A stretch of 64,000 nucleotides of DNA from Sulfitobacter indolifex (GCF_022788655.1 NZ_CP084951.1:744001-808000); one strand, 5' to 3'. Shown: positions 34,869 through 44,584, counted from the first letter of the stretch. The notes: generated by a model from the sequence alone, not told the origin. Numbers and translations are program-made.

Positions 34869-35572
34869 GTCAGCCAGCGGCGCATGGTACGTTCCAGCAC
34901 GCCGGTAAAGAAGGTGAGCAGATCAGTGCCCTGTTGCGGGCCAAACATATGCGGGTCTTCGGCCCCCATGACCAAAAGACCGGGCAGGCGGCCCGTGCCG
35001 AAATCAAGTTTCAGGCAGGCCTCAGAACGGATCCAACCAGCCTTGGTGCCATACAGCGTCTCAGAACCGTCTTGGAGCGCACGGAGGGTCACCTGCCGCA
35101 CCAAGCCGCCGCGGCCATGGCTGAGGTAATCATCAATGAAGCCCGGTTCGGCAACGGTCAGCACATCACCCAAACGCTGCACCGCCGGATCATTGTCGTT
35201 CTGGACCGACTCCAGTACCAGCTTCACCGCATCTACGCGCAGAATGTCTGCCACTTCTCCACCTAGATTGCGTAGGAACGTCTCAAATTCCACCGGGTCC
35301 AGCATTTGCAAGATCGCACGGTGGATTTGGTTGGTTCCGGCAAGGTTCTCGTAGGCCGCCGCGATGACGCTTCGGTGGGTGTCTTCCAACCGGTCGAGGC
35401 GGGTTTCCAAACGCTCCATCGCGATACCGCGCAGGTCGACGATATTGCCACCCATTGCCTTTTCGTTCGCCGCGATCAGCGCCTGCATCACATCGCTGTC
35501 GTCAAGGATGACATCGGGCGCGGAGATGATCGCCTCGCGCAAGGCGTCGTCGATTTTCGGGCTGCTGCTCAT
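34865..35572 (-). CDS. DUF484 family protein
   Basis: 235 residues. Starts MSSSPKIDDALREAIISAPD, then a coiled-coil-like helix with MERLETRLDRLEDTHRSVIA and a GAF-like C-terminal domain ending in MFGPQQGTDLLTFFTGVLER. Matches the DUF484 family, of unknown function, regularly placed before xerC. The start at 35572 is used; the frame stays open to 35782, but that extension is low in protein-like character. Possibly an accessory to chromosome resolution. Confidence 0.85.
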   Translation of the reverse strand: MSSSPKIDDALREAIISAPDVILDDSDVMQALIAANEKAMGGNIVDLRGIAMERLETRLDRLEDTHRSVIAAAYENLAGTNQIHRAILQMLDPVEFETFLRNLGGEVADILRVDAVKLVLESVQNDNDPAVQRLGDVLTVAEPGFIDDYLSHGRGGLVRQVTLRALQDGSETLYGTKAGWIRSEACLKLDFGTGRLPGLLVMGAEDPHMFGPQQGTDLLTFFTGVLERTMRRWLT

Positions 35573-35840
35573 GGGCGTCTCTTTTTGATTTGCGGTGTCA
35601 TAACATGGTGGGGCGCCAAGATCTGCCCCAAATTGGTCACGGTTCTGCCGCTTGCGGTCTTTGTTGCCGCTCTGCGTCAGGCCGCCGATGTAGAACGAAG
35701 CCTTCGGGAACAAAAGCGGCGCGGGGGTGTTTGCTTCGGTCAACGCGCGGATTTCAGCCGCTAGGCTGCGCGCATGATACAAGCCTGCCGCATATCCCCG
35801 GATGTGGTGAGATGGCCATTCCCGGGAGAGGAAATCTCAC

Positions 35841-36761
35841 ATGGAACATGTTTCTGTCGATCTCTGGGCGGCCAATCTTCAAGTTGCGCCCGAGTCCCTG
35901 CAAAGCTGGCTCGCCAGTGTCGAGCTGCGTCTGCAACAAGCCGCTGCGCGCGAAGCGCACCTGCTGGTGATGCCGGAATTTTGCTGCGCGCAATGGCTGA
36001 GTTTTGCCCCGGTGGACCTGCCCGCAGATCAACAGTTGGGCTGGTTGGCACAAACCGCCGTGATTGCACTCGATTCTATGCGCCGCATGGTTGAGGAGAC
36101 CGGCGTGGCCCTGCTGCCCGGCACTTTCCCAGTGGCTTTCCCCTCTGTCGATGCGCCTGAAGGCTACCTCAATCAAGCGTGGTTTTTGACGCCGGGCGGC
36201 GGCATGCAGGTGCAAAATAAACTGAGCCTGACGCCACTTGAGGCGAATGGCGCCAGTGGCGTGACCATCGCGGGTACGGGGATTAACCTGTTTGAGTGGA
36301 ACGGTCTGCGCTGCGTGATCGCGATCTGCCTTGATGCGGAATACACCGCGCTTTGGTCGAAGCTGGGGGAGCTGAACCTTGATCTGGTAATCATCCCGGC
36401 CAAGACCGACATGATCACCGGCTACAACCGCGTCTTTAGCTGTGCGCGGGCGCGGGCGATTGAATTGCAGACCGCCGTTTGCTGCGTTGGCGCTGTTGGC
36501 GCGCCGTTGACCCCGTGGCAGGAAGACACCGGCGTGGGCGGGGCGAGCGTGTATTTGCCCTGCGACGTTTCCGTAGCGCTGGACGGGATGCACGCGGCCT
36601 TGCCGCCGCAGACGGCTGCGCATGGCACCGATTTGGTTTTGCAGGCCGCCGCGATCCCCGTGGGCCAATGTCGCCGCATTCGCGCGGGTGCGGCTGAGGC
36701 CGAGGTCCGCCCCGGTCTGTGGTCCGGTGACCATCTGACGGTCGAAGGCAACGCAGCTTAA
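35841..36761 (+). CDS. Carbon-nitrogen hydrolase (nitrilase superfamily)
   Basis: 306 residues. The Glu-Lys-Cys triad is visible: Glu in LLVMPEFCC, Lys in QVQNKLSLTPLEA, Cys in CVIAICLDAEYTALW. This is the core of amidases, carbamoylases and nitrilases. The C-terminus is shorter and less typical than in characterised plant nitrilases. GAGAGG precedes the ATG. Single gene; substrate unknown. Neighbouring genes (DUF484, fsa) give no hint. Confidence 0.85.
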   Translation: MEHVSVDLWAANLQVAPESLQSWLASVELRLQQAAAREAHLLVMPEFCCAQWLSFAPVDLPADQQLGWLAQTAVIALDSMRRMVEETGVALLPGTFPVAFPSVDAPEGYLNQAWFLTPGGGMQVQNKLSLTPLEANGASGVTIAGTGINLFEWNGLRCVIAICLDAEYTALWSKLGELNLDLVIIPAKTDMITGYNRVFSCARARAIELQTAVCCVGAVGAPLTPWQEDTGVGGASVYLPCDVSVALDGMHAALPPQTAAHGTDLVLQAAAIPVGQCRRIRAGAAEAEVRPGLWSGDHLTVEGNAA

Positions 36762-36770
36762 GGCAAAGAA

Positions 36771-36801
36771 AAACCCCCTCCGCCACGGGCGGAAGGGGTT
36801 T
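36771..36801. terminator. Bidirectional terminator between the nitrilase and fsa genes
   Basis: AAACCCCCTCCGCC pairs with GGCGGAAGGGGTTT, with flanking A-rich and T-rich stretches, between convergent genes. Confidence 0.85.
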
Positions 36802-36823
36802 GTTGTTTTGCCATGAGGCCGGA

Positions 36824-37477
36824 TCAGAGGATGTTCTGACCGGTCTTTTTCCAATCGGCCATGAACTGCTCAAGACCTTTGTCGGTCAGCGGGTGCGAGG
36901 CCAGTTTCTTGATCACTTCCGGCGGCGCGGTCATCACGTCGGCCCCAATGCGCGCAGCGTCGAGCACGTGGTTCGGGCTGCGGATGGAGGCGGCAAGGAT
37001 CTGCGTCTCAAACCCGTAGTTGTCATAGATGGTGCGGATGTCCTGGATCAGGTCCATGCCATCAAGGTTAATGTCGTCCAAACGGCCGATGAAGGGCGAG
37101 ATGAAAGTCGCGCCAGCCTTTGCAGCCAGCAGCGCCTGGTTGCCCGAGAAGCAGAGCGTAACGTTCACCATGCGGCCTTCGCCCGACAGGACTTTACAGG
37201 CTTTCAGCCCGTCCCATGTCAGCGGCAGCTTGATGGTGATGTTGTCGGCGATCTCGGCCAGTTTGCGGCCCTCGGCGATCATCGCATCGGCCTCCAGCGC
37301 CACCACTTCGGCGGAAACGGGGCCGTCAACGAGGTCACAAATCTCTTTGGTGACCTCAAGGATGTTGCGGCCTGATTTCAGGATCAGGGAGGGGTTGGTG
37401 GTCACGCCGTCGACCATGCCAAGGTCATTGAGTTCGGCGATGGCGTCGATCTCGGCGGTATCTACGAAGAATTTCAT
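36824..37477 (-). CDS. fsa: Fructose-6-phosphate aldolase / transaldolase-like protein
   Basis: 217 residues, the short TalB/FSA type. [20 protein letters not shown] at the start, [26 protein letters not shown] with the Schiff-base Lys, and [20 protein letters not shown]. Short forms act either as transaldolase or as fructose-6-phosphate aldolase; sequence alone does not decide. GGAAGG precedes the ATG at 37477. Divergent from priA, sharing a short promoter region. Confidence 0.92.
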   Translation of the reverse strand: MKFFVDTAEIDAIAELNDLGMVDGVTTNPSLILKSGRNILEVTKEICDLVDGPVSAEVVALEADAMIAEGRKLAEIADNITIKLPLTWDGLKACKVLSGEGRMVNVTLCFSGNQALLAAKAGATFISPFIGRLDDINLDGMDLIQDIRTIYDNYGFETQILAASIRSPNHVLDAARIGADVMTAPPEVIKKLASHPLTDKGLEQFMADWKKTGQNIL

Positions 37478-37599
37478 GGGCTTTCCTTCCGGGTTGGAAT
37501 GTGATCGCTAACAGGTCTATTGCTTGCCTTGGCTTTACCGCATGATCTGCGATGCTTAAAGCCTCAATTCCCCCAAGCGACACGGAGCATGCGGCAGAC

Positions 37600-39789
37600 A
37601 TGGCTGAATTCTACCATCATGGCGAGTTGCTCTCGGTGATGACCACCCAGCCTCTGGGCCGGGCGCTGGACTACCGCGCCCCCGAAGGCGGCTGCCATGC
37701 GGGAGCATTTGTCGAGGTGCCGTTGGGTCCGCGCAAGGTGATGGGCGTGGTCTGGGGGCCGGGGGCCGGGGATTACGACATCAACAAGGTGCGCCATGTG
37801 ATCCGCGTGCTCGACGCCCCGCCGATGCGCGATGAAATGCGCGAGTTTTTGCTGCGCTCGGCGGCCTATACGCTGACCCCGCTGCCTGCGATGCTGCGGC
37901 TGGCCACGCGTGCGCCGGGCTTGGGCGATCCGCCGTCGATGCGCAAGATTTACCGCGCGGGCGACGGCGTGCCGACCCGCATGACCGACGCGCGCCAGCG
38001 GGTGATGGCGGTGCTGGAGGAATACGGCGATCTGGCGTTTACGCTGAAGGAACTGTCGGAGATGGCCGGGGTGACGTCCTCGGTGGTGAAGGGGCTGGTC
38101 GAGCAAGGAGCCGTCCGCGAAGAGGAAAGCCCCCGCGATCTGCCGTTTCGGCGGCTGGATCCGTCATTGCCCGGCAAGGCGCTGACCGAAGACCAAGCGT
38201 CAGCGGCGGCGGTGCTGCGCGAGGGGATCAAGGCCGAGACCTACGGCACGACCCTTCTGCGTGGCGTCACCGGGTCGGGGAAGACCGAGGTCTATCTCGA
38301 AGCCGTGGCGGCGGCGATTGAGTCTGGGCGGCAGGCATTGGTGCTGCTGCCCGAGATCGCCCTGACCGAGCAGTTTTTGGACCGTGTCGAAGAGCGTTTC
38401 GGGGCCAAGCCCGCCGAGTGGCATTCCGGCGTCACCATGACTGAGCGTCGCCGCATCTGGCGCATGGTGGGCGAGGGCAATGCGCAATTGGTCATCGGCG
38501 CGCGTTCGGCACTGTTCTTACCGTTCCAGAGCCTCGGGCTGATCGTTGTCGATGAGGAGCATGATACGTCCTACAAGCAGGAGGACGGGGTTCTGTATAA
38601 CGCCCGCGACATGGCGGTGCTCCGCGCCTCGATTTGTGGGGCGCAGGTGGTGCTGGCCAGTGCAACGCCAAGCCTTGAGACATGGGCCAACGCCGAGGCA
38701 GGCAAGTATCGACGTTTGGAGCTGACCTCGCGTTTTGGCCCGGCGGTGATGCCGCAGATGGGCGCGATTGACATGCGGCAGGCGGGCTTGCCCGGCGATA
38801 AGTGGATCTCGGCTGAAATGAAACGCGAGGTTGATGCGCGGCTGGAGCGCGGCGAGCAGGCGATGCTCTTTATCAACCGCCGTGGCTATGCGCCGATCAC
38901 GCTGTGCCGGGCCTGTGGCGAACAAATTGGCTGCGATCAGTGTGACGCGCGGATGGTGGAGCATCGGTTCCTCAAGCGGCTGGTTTGCCATCAGTGTGGT
39001 GAGACCAAGCCGATGCCCGAAGCCTGTCCTTCGTGCGAGGTCGAAGGCAAGCTTGCGCCTATCGGGCCGGGGGTTGAGCGATTAGGCGAAGAGGCCACGG
39101 CGCTCTGGCCCGAAGCACGCATCGCGACGCTGAGTTCGGACATGTACGGCTCGGCGCGGGCGCTCAAGGCCGAGATTGCGGGAATCGCCGAGGGGACGGC
39201 GGATATCATCATCGGCACACAGCTGGTCGCCAAGGGGCACAACTTTCCCAAGCTGACCTTGGTGGGGGTGATTGATGCGGACTTGGGGCTGACCGGGTCG
39301 GACCTGCGGGCAGCGGAGCGGACGTTTCAGCTGATGCGGCAGGTGGCGGGCCGGGCAGGGCGCGCCGAAGCGCCGGGGGCGGCGCTTTTGCAGACCTATC
39401 AGCCTGAGCATCCAGTGATCCGGGCGATTTTGGCGGGTGAGGAAGAGAAATTTTGGGCGGCCGAGGCGGGCGAGCGCCGGCAAGCCGGGGTGCCGCCCTA
39501 TGGGCGTATGGCAGGGATCATCCTCAGCGGCAGCGATGCGGCCGCGGTGTTTGATTTGGGCAACCACTTGGCGCGGCACGACGGGCCGCTTAGGGCCGTG
39601 GGCGCGCAGGTTTTTGGGCCAGCGCCCGCGCCGATTGCCCGGGTGCGCGGGCGGCATCGGGTGCGGTTGCTGGTGAAGGCGGATAAGAGTGTGGCGCTGC
39701 AAGAGGCGCTGAGCCGTTGGGTCGGGTCAGTGCGGCTGAAGGGGGACTTGCGGCTAGCAGTGGATATTGATCCGCAGAGTTTTTATTGA
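37600..39789 (+). CDS. priA: Primosomal protein N', replication restart helicase
   Basis: 729 residues from the chosen ATG. N-terminal DNA-binding domain (VMTTQPLGRALDYRAPEGG), Walker A RGVTGSGKTEVYLEAV, DEEHD box VVDEEHDTSYKQEDG, zinc-binding Cys pairs CRACGEQIGCDQCDA and CHQCGETKPMPEACPSCEV, then helicase motif TQLVAKGHNFPKLTLVGVID and RQVAGRAGRAEAPG. Reloads the replisome at collapsed forks. The start is uncertain: ATG at 37552 (16 residues longer) and at 37639 are in frame, and none has a strong ribosome site. The stop is followed by a repeat element. Confidence 0.93.
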   Translation: MAEFYHHGELLSVMTTQPLGRALDYRAPEGGCHAGAFVEVPLGPRKVMGVVWGPGAGDYDINKVRHVIRVLDAPPMRDEMREFLLRSAAYTLTPLPAMLRLATRAPGLGDPPSMRKIYRAGDGVPTRMTDARQRVMAVLEEYGDLAFTLKELSEMAGVTSSVVKGLVEQGAVREEESPRDLPFRRLDPSLPGKALTEDQASAAAVLREGIKAETYGTTLLRGVTGSGKTEVYLEAVAAAIESGRQALVLLPEIALTEQFLDRVEERFGAKPAEWHSGVTMTERRRIWRMVGEGNAQLVIGARSALFLPFQSLGLIVVDEEHDTSYKQEDGVLYNARDMAVLRASICGAQVVLASATPSLETWANAEAGKYRRLELTSRFGPAVMPQMGAIDMRQAGLPGDKWISAEMKREVDARLERGEQAMLFINRRGYAPITLCRACGEQIGCDQCDARMVEHRFLKRLVCHQCGETKPMPEACPSCEVEGKLAPIGPGVERLGEEATALWPEARIATLSSDMYGSARALKAEIAGIAEGTADIIIGTQLVAKGHNFPKLTLVGVIDADLGLTGSDLRAAERTFQLMRQVAGRAGRAEAPGAALLQTYQPEHPVIRAILAGEEEKFWAAEAGERRQAGVPPYGRMAGIILSGSDAAAVFDLGNHLARHDGPLRAVGAQVFGPAPAPIARVRGRHRVRLLVKADKSVALQEALSRWVGSVRLKGDLRLAVDIDPQSFY

Positions 39790-39823
39790 GGTTAGCTAGC
39801 AAACCGTTTGCCTCGGGCGCAAC

Positions 39824-39992
39824 AGCCCGGAGTCAAGGCCGAAGGCCGCCGGGCAGCGCCAGACCGGCCCTTGGGCTGGCGCTTTTGCAATCGGATTGCC
39901 AGCTTGCGAGGCTCGACATGGGGTGCTGCCATAAATTGCCCAACTGTGAAGTCGTGAGCGCCAGCCCCCGGTCTGGCACTGCCCGGCTCTGC
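39824..39992. repeat. Diverged REP-like intergenic element, copy C
   Basis: Two facing hairpins of the form AGCGCCAG...CTGGCGCT, at about 39854-39882 and 39956-39980, separated by about 75 bp. The outer segments are inverted repeats: GGGCAGCGCCAGACCGG (39851-39867) against the complement of the segment ending near 39985. It begins AGCCCGGAGTCAAGGCC, close to the AGCCCGGAACCAAGCC start of copy A, and has GAGGCTCGACAT and ATAAATTG in the centre where A has GAGGCTGGG and ATAAAGTG. Layout is shared, arm sequence differs. Confidence 0.55.
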
Positions 39993-40038
39993 GCCTTTTC
40001 TCTCGCCAAGCGCAGAACCTCGGCGTATTGGATTTCCC

Positions 40039-41271
40039 ATGACCCGTTTCATCACCCTCGAAGAGGCCAAGCGCCTACCGTTCTGGCGCCGTCCTGTGGC
40101 CCTGTTGTTCCTCATGGCGCTGGCAATGCCCATCGCTTTCAACACATGGTCGGCGCTGCTGAACAACTTCGTCATCGAGGTGGCCGACTTCGACGGGTCC
40201 GACATTGGACTGCTGCACACAGTGCGCGAGATCCCCGGATTTTTCGCCATTGGCGTCATCGCCATCATCATCTTCGTCCGCGAACAGGTGCTGGGGCTGG
40301 TCTCGCTCATTCTGCTGGGCGCGGCCACGGCGATCACGGCCTATTTCCCCTCCATGGGCGGGATTCTCACAATCACCATGCTCAGTTCCATCGGCTTTCA
40401 CTACTACGAGACGGTGAACCAGTCGCTGCAACTACAATGGCTCAAAATCGAAGACGCGCCGCGCATGATCGGCTGGCTAATGGCCGCCGGGTCGCTCGCA
40501 ACACTGGTGGCCTATCTCGCTATCATGGCGCTGTGGGAGACGCTGAACCTCAGCTACAACATCGTCTATATGATCGGCGGCGGTGTCACCGTGGTGATCG
40601 CCATCATCGCGATGGTTGCCTATCCGCAGTTTGAATCCCCCACAGTGCAGAACAAAAAGATGATCCTGCGCAAACGCTACTGGCTCTATTACGCGTTGCA
40701 ATTCATGTCTGGCGCTCGGCGGCAGATTTTCGTGGTCTTCGCGGGTTTCATGATGGTCGAACGCTTCGGCTTTGAAGTGCATGAGATCACCATGCTTTAC
40801 CTCATCAATCTCGTTGCCAATATGATTTTTGCCCCATTGATGGGCCGAGCGGTTGGCCATTTCGGGGAACGCAGGACGCTGACCGTTGAATATGTCGGGC
40901 TGATCCTCGTCTTCCTTGCTTACGGCGGGGTTTACTACCTTGGCTGGGGCGTGGTCATCGCGGCGACGCTTTATGTGCTGGACCATATGTTCTTTGCCTT
41001 GGCGCTGGCGCTGAAGACCTATTTCCAAAAAATCGCTGACCCCGCAGATATCGCCCCCACGGCGGCGGTCGCCTTTACCATCAACCACATCGCGGCGGTG
41101 TTCTTGCCGGTCGGGCTTGGCCTCTTGTGGCTCGTCTCGCCCGCGGCAGTGTTCTTTCTTGCGGCGGGGATGGCGGCGGTGTCGCTGATGCTGTCGCTGC
41201 TGATCCCGCGCCACCCGGCACCGGGGCATGAGACGATCTTTCAGCGCGCTGTGCCACAAGCCGCCGAGTAG
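40039..41271 (+). CDS. MFS-type transporter
   Basis: 410 residues with about twelve hydrophobic helices in two halves separated by a charged loop near residue 205 (QFESPTVQNKKMILRKRYW). The second half opens with YYALQFMSGARRQIFVVFAG, and GRAVGHFGERRTLTVEYVG is the MFS loop-like motif between helices. Substrate unknown. Long gap to priA holds a repeat element; the next gene prmA follows by 82 bases. Confidence 0.85.
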   Translation: MTRFITLEEAKRLPFWRRPVALLFLMALAMPIAFNTWSALLNNFVIEVADFDGSDIGLLHTVREIPGFFAIGVIAIIIFVREQVLGLVSLILLGAATAITAYFPSMGGILTITMLSSIGFHYYETVNQSLQLQWLKIEDAPRMIGWLMAAGSLATLVAYLAIMALWETLNLSYNIVYMIGGGVTVVIAIIAMVAYPQFESPTVQNKKMILRKRYWLYYALQFMSGARRQIFVVFAGFMMVERFGFEVHEITMLYLINLVANMIFAPLMGRAVGHFGERRTLTVEYVGLILVFLAYGGVYYLGWGVVIAATLYVLDHMFFALALALKTYFQKIADPADIAPTAAVAFTINHIAAVFLPVGLGLLWLVSPAAVFFLAAGMAAVSLMLSLLIPRHPAPGHETIFQRAVPQAAE

Positions 41272-41353
41272 CGCGCGAAAACCAGCATGGCTTGACCCGA
41301 AGCGCACACAGCCCTAGGCGAAGCGCAACCGCACCGCAGCAAAGGACCGCGCC

Positions 41354-42226
41354 ATGCCCACTTTCACCGCTCTGACCACCCTCACGGGCCGCGACCCTGC
41401 CTACGCTTTGGGCGAGGCAATGGAACGGCTGATCCCCGAACCCACTGGCGTCGGCGTGTTTGAGGTCGAAGACGGATCGGGCCTGTGGGAAGTCGGCGGC
41501 TATTTCGAGGAAGCTCCCGACACCGCCGCCTTGGCCGTGTTGGCCGCTGCGTTGGGGGCCAAGGATTTCACGATCTCAGAGCTGCCCGAAACCGATTGGG
41601 TTGCACATGTGCGCCGCGAGTTGGCCCCGGTCGAAGCTGGGCGTTTCTTTGTCTACGGCAGCCATGACGCTGACAAGGTGCCAGACAACTGCGAACCGCT
41701 GTTAATTGAGGCCGCGATGGCCTTCGGAACCGGGCACCACGGCACGACACTGGGCTGCCTGCGGGCCTTGGACCGTCTGGCGGGCGAGGGGTTTCACGGC
41801 AAAAACGTTGTCGATATCGGCTGCGGCACTGCTGTGCTGGCCATGGCCGTCGCGCGCATCTGGCCCGAGCCTGTGCTGGCCAGCGACATCGACGAGGTCG
41901 CGGTCGAAGTGGCGCAGGCCAATGTTGATGCCAATGACCTTTCGGGCCGCGTGACCTGTGTCGAAGCCGCGGGCTTCGATCATCCGCAACTGGCGCAAGC
42001 CGCGCCGTTTGATTTGGTTTTTGCCAATATCCTGAAAGGCCCGCTGGTCGCACTGGCCCCCGACATGGCCGAAGTACTGCGGCCCGCGGGCTATGCGATT
42101 CTCTCGGGGCTGCTGAACGAGCAAGCCGACGAGGTGATCGAGGTTTATGCACGATCTGGCATCAATCTGGTACATCGCGAAAGCATTGGCGACTGGACGA
42201 CACTAACGTTGCAAACTAACGCATAA
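41354..42226 (+). CDS. prmA: Ribosomal protein L11 methyltransferase
   Basis: 290 residues. N-terminal substrate-recognition domain followed by a class I SAM methyltransferase: AMAFGTGHHGTTLGCLRALD, then VVDIGCGTAVLAMAVARIW (motif I), DIDEVAVEVAQANV and DLVFANILKGPLVALAPDMA containing the N-x-L catalytic-type loop. Methylates L11 at several sites; not essential in studied bacteria. Start fits family length. Confidence 0.93.
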   Translation: MPTFTALTTLTGRDPAYALGEAMERLIPEPTGVGVFEVEDGSGLWEVGGYFEEAPDTAALAVLAAALGAKDFTISELPETDWVAHVRRELAPVEAGRFFVYGSHDADKVPDNCEPLLIEAAMAFGTGHHGTTLGCLRALDRLAGEGFHGKNVVDIGCGTAVLAMAVARIWPEPVLASDIDEVAVEVAQANVDANDLSGRVTCVEAAGFDHPQLAQAAPFDLVFANILKGPLVALAPDMAEVLRPAGYAILSGLLNEQADEVIEVYARSGINLVHRESIGDWTTLTLQTNA

Positions 42227-42336
42227 TTCACGCCTCATTTTCGTTGCATTTGGCCCTTTTGCCCCTTTGCTGCCACAATTTGTCTTTATTCAAATTGGCA
42301 GCAAACGGTGGGGGCCGAATTGCTACGGAGGCTGTG

Positions 42337-42681
42337 ATGGCTGAAGGACACGCTCAATTCGCGAAACGTATTGAACTTCTGGGGCGCAAGCATCGGAAGA
42401 TGCAGCATGGCTATGTCACCCGTGTCGGTCGCGACGGGTTGATCAGCGTCTTACCAAAGCGCGGCAAACGGAGCTTCCCGATGGCAGGGCTCTACCTGAT
42501 CGCCCTGGTCTTCTTTGGATTTAAGGTCTTCACCCTCGCCGCGATCGGTCCGGTGACGTATAATGAGCGGCTGTCGAGATTGAACAACGGATCAAGTGTC
42601 GAACAGATTGGTGCCAAGTTGATGGCTATTGATCCGGTGACAGGGGCTTTGGCGGGGTTGACTGGCCCGATCATGCGTTAA
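42337..42681 (+). CDS. Hypothetical 114-residue single-span membrane protein
   Basis: Basic, Lys/Arg-rich N-terminus (FAKRIELLGRKHRKMQHGYV, KRGKRSF) then one membrane helix MAGLYLIALVFFGFKVFTLA and a C-terminal region with ERLSRLNNGSSVEQIGAKLM. No family recognised. ACGGAGG stands six bases before the ATG at 42337, preferred over a frame from 42244. Ends at a strong terminator. Topology suggests a cytoplasmic basic head, perhaps binding nucleic acid or a phosphorylated partner (inference). Confidence 0.7.
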   Translation: MAEGHAQFAKRIELLGRKHRKMQHGYVTRVGRDGLISVLPKRGKRSFPMAGLYLIALVFFGFKVFTLAAIGPVTYNERLSRLNNGSSVEQIGAKLMAIDPVTGALAGLTGPIMR

Positions 42682-42708
42682 TCTTAAGCGCCTTAACTCT
42701 GAAACAGA

Positions 42709-42742
42709 AAAAGCCGTAGCGGGGCATCCGGCTACGGCTTTT
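42709..42742. terminator. Bidirectional terminator between convergent genes
   Basis: AAAAGCCGTAGC (42709-42720), 10-base loop, GCTACGGCTTTT (42731-42742). Confidence 0.88.
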
Positions 42743-42783
42743 GCGTTCGGGCAGGGCGCTGCGCCGCAAAAGGCGCACAGCAG

Positions 42784-43002
42784 TCAGCGCACGAAGTGGT
42801 TTTGCGCCACGAGGTCGATATCGCCGCGGATCAGGCCAATGTCCTGCAACTCAAGATCGGTCAGGTCGGACAGCGCTTTGCGGGTCGCGCGGGAGTCCTG
42901 CCATGCTTCGACCGCAGCAAAGAACGCGCCTAAAAAGTTGAAAATACGAGAGACGGCCGATGTTGAGCCGTAAGCGGTGCGGGTGGTGTCGAAAGCTGCC
43001 AT
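42784..43002 (-). CDS. DUF1127 (YjiS-like) small protein
   Basis: 72 residues. The C-terminal half WQDSRATRKALSDLTDLELQ then DIGLIRGDID is the DUF1127 signature (Arg-rich helix, then DIGL-R-DI). DUF1127 proteins are small, often highly expressed regulators, some of which bind RNA and affect phosphate or C1 metabolism in alphaproteobacteria. The N-terminus (AAFDTTRTAYGSTSAVSRIF) is variable in the family. Single gene with a long upstream region. Confidence 0.88.
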   Translation of the reverse strand: MAAFDTTRTAYGSTSAVSRIFNFLGAFFAAVEAWQDSRATRKALSDLTDLELQDIGLIRGDIDLVAQNHFVR

Positions 43003-43357
43003 GGTGCCGTCCTTTGTTTAATCGTCGGTTGCGTCCTGCACGGCGCATAAAAGTGCGCCATGTTCAAAACGGGATTTTTGGCAATTATGCCCGAATATCG
43101 CGTCGCGCAATCCCTTAAAAACGACAGTGAGCTCTGCGTTTTTTGCATAGGTCTAAAGTGGCGTTAACCTACTACTACAGATGGATAAATCTCGCTTTGG
43201 CGGTGTCGGTTTTGCGTCACGGAAAGACGCAATTCGACAGCGCGGCTTAAAAGCGACAAGGCGCGTGTCGCAAAGCGCCTGTGGTGCATCAGGGCTTTGC
43301 GATGTTCGCGTTTCGTGCTAGTGCACCAAAAAAGCAACAATTTTATCGAGGGCAGAG
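43003..43357. other. 355-bp gene-free region between the DUF1127 gene and ruvC
   Basis: No plausible gene. It must carry the divergent promoters of the DUF1127 gene and ruvCAB. It holds two strong dyads: TTGCGTC (43212-43218) with GACGCAA (43226-43232), loop of 7; and CGCAAAGC (43269-43276) with GCTTTGCG (43294-43301), loop of 17. A third overlapping possibility is AGGCGC with GCGCCT around 43259-43280. It could hold a small RNA or an ordinary structured leader; no terminator-like T-run follows on either strand. Confidence 0.6.
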
Positions 43358-43864
43358 ATGATACGGGTGATCGGCATAGATCCGGGGCTGCGCAATTTGG
43401 GCTGGGGGGTCATCGACGTCTCTGGCAGCCGAATCGCGCATGTCGCCAACGGCATCTGTCATTCCGAGGGCGAAGACCTTGCGGCGCGGCTCCTCTCCCT
43501 GCACGGGCAGCTAACGCGGGTGCTGGCCACCTACCGCCCCGGTGCCGCGGCGGTTGAGCAGACATTCGTTAACAAAGACGGGGCGGGCACGCTTAAACTC
43601 GGTCAGGCGCGGGGCATTGCGATGCTTGTGCCTGCGCAGTTTGGCCTGACGGTGGGCGAATATGCGCCCAACAAGGTCAAGAAAACCGTGGTCGGTGTGG
43701 GCCATGCGGACAAGGGACAGGTGGCGCATATGGTGCGGATGCAGATGCCGGGGATCGAGATTGCGGGGCCGGATGCCGCCGATGCGCTCGCGATTGCCAT
43801 CTGCCACGCCCATCACGGCGGAGCCAGCACCTTGGCGCAGGCCGTGGCGAGGGCGCAGGCATGA
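43358..43864 (+). CDS. ruvC: Holliday junction endonuclease RuvC
   Basis: 168 residues. Active-site acids: Asp in [15 protein letters not shown], Glu in [12 protein letters not shown], and Asp residues in [17 protein letters not shown]. Resolves Holliday junctions moved by RuvAB. First gene of ruvCAB; its stop overlaps the ruvA ATG by four bases. Confidence 0.97.
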   Translation: MIRVIGIDPGLRNLGWGVIDVSGSRIAHVANGICHSEGEDLAARLLSLHGQLTRVLATYRPGAAAVEQTFVNKDGAGTLKLGQARGIAMLVPAQFGLTVGEYAPNKVKKTVVGVGHADKGQVAHMVRMQMPGIEIAGPDAADALAIAICHAHHGGASTLAQAVARAQA

Positions 43865-44538
43865 TTGGCAAGCTTTCTGGCCGGATCGATTACCGCGCCG
43901 CTGACCATGTCCTGATCGATGTGCGCGGTGTTGGATACCTCGTCTATGTCTCTGACCGCACCATGGCGGCGCTGCCGAGCGTGGGCGAGGTTGTTGCGCT
44001 CTATACCGATCTGGTGGTGCGCGAAGACTTGATGCAACTGTTTGGCTTTCAGACCTTGGTGGAAAAGGAATGGCACCGCTTGCTCACCTCTGTTCAGGGG
44101 GTCGGGGCCAAGGCGTCACTGGCGATCCTCGGCACTTTGGGGCCGGATGGTGTAAGCCGCGCGATTGCGCTTGGGGACTGGAACGCGGTGAAGGCGGCCA
44201 AGGGCATCGGCCCAAAGATCGCGCAGCGCGTGGTGCTTGACCTCAAGGACAAAGCCCCCGGTGTCATGGCGATGACCGGCACGGTGGCCGACGCCATGGG
44301 CGAGGCCGAAGCCGCTGCAGATGAGAGCGTCATCGAAGCCGCCACCCCGCGTCGCGCCCCGAAACCCGCCGCGCCCAATGCCTCGGCCCAATCCGAAGCG
44401 CTTTCGGCGCTTGGCAACCTCGGCTACGGCCCCGGCGATGCAGCAGGCGCCGTGGCGCAGGCCGCGGGTGAGATGCCAGATGCGGACACGCCGACGCTGA
44501 TCCGCGCCGCGCTGAAACTGCTGGCGCCGAAGGGGTGA
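43861..44538 (+). CDS. ruvA: Holliday junction branch migration protein RuvA
   Basis: 225 residues, slightly longer than the usual 200 because of an Ala/Pro-rich linker (about 140-175, [20 protein letters not shown]). N-terminal OB domain ([20 protein letters not shown]), helix-hairpin-helix [20 protein letters not shown] and [20 protein letters not shown], and C-terminal RuvB-binding domain [20 protein letters not shown]. Tetramer that grips the junction. Confidence 0.96.
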   Translation: MIGKLSGRIDYRAADHVLIDVRGVGYLVYVSDRTMAALPSVGEVVALYTDLVVREDLMQLFGFQTLVEKEWHRLLTSVQGVGAKASLAILGTLGPDGVSRAIALGDWNAVKAAKGIGPKIAQRVVLDLKDKAPGVMAMTGTVADAMGEAEAAADESVIEAATPRRAPKPAAPNASAQSEALSALGNLGYGPGDAAGAVAQAAGEMPDADTPTLIRAALKLLAPKG

Positions 44539-44584
44539 TGCTTCCTCTGGCAGAACCCTCCGCCCTGCGGCATAACGAGGCTCT

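Noticed and set aside
37564..38106. 180-residue Arg/His-rich minus-strand frame opposite the 5' part of priA
   Set aside because: Composition is typical of an antisense frame and it overlaps a certain gene.
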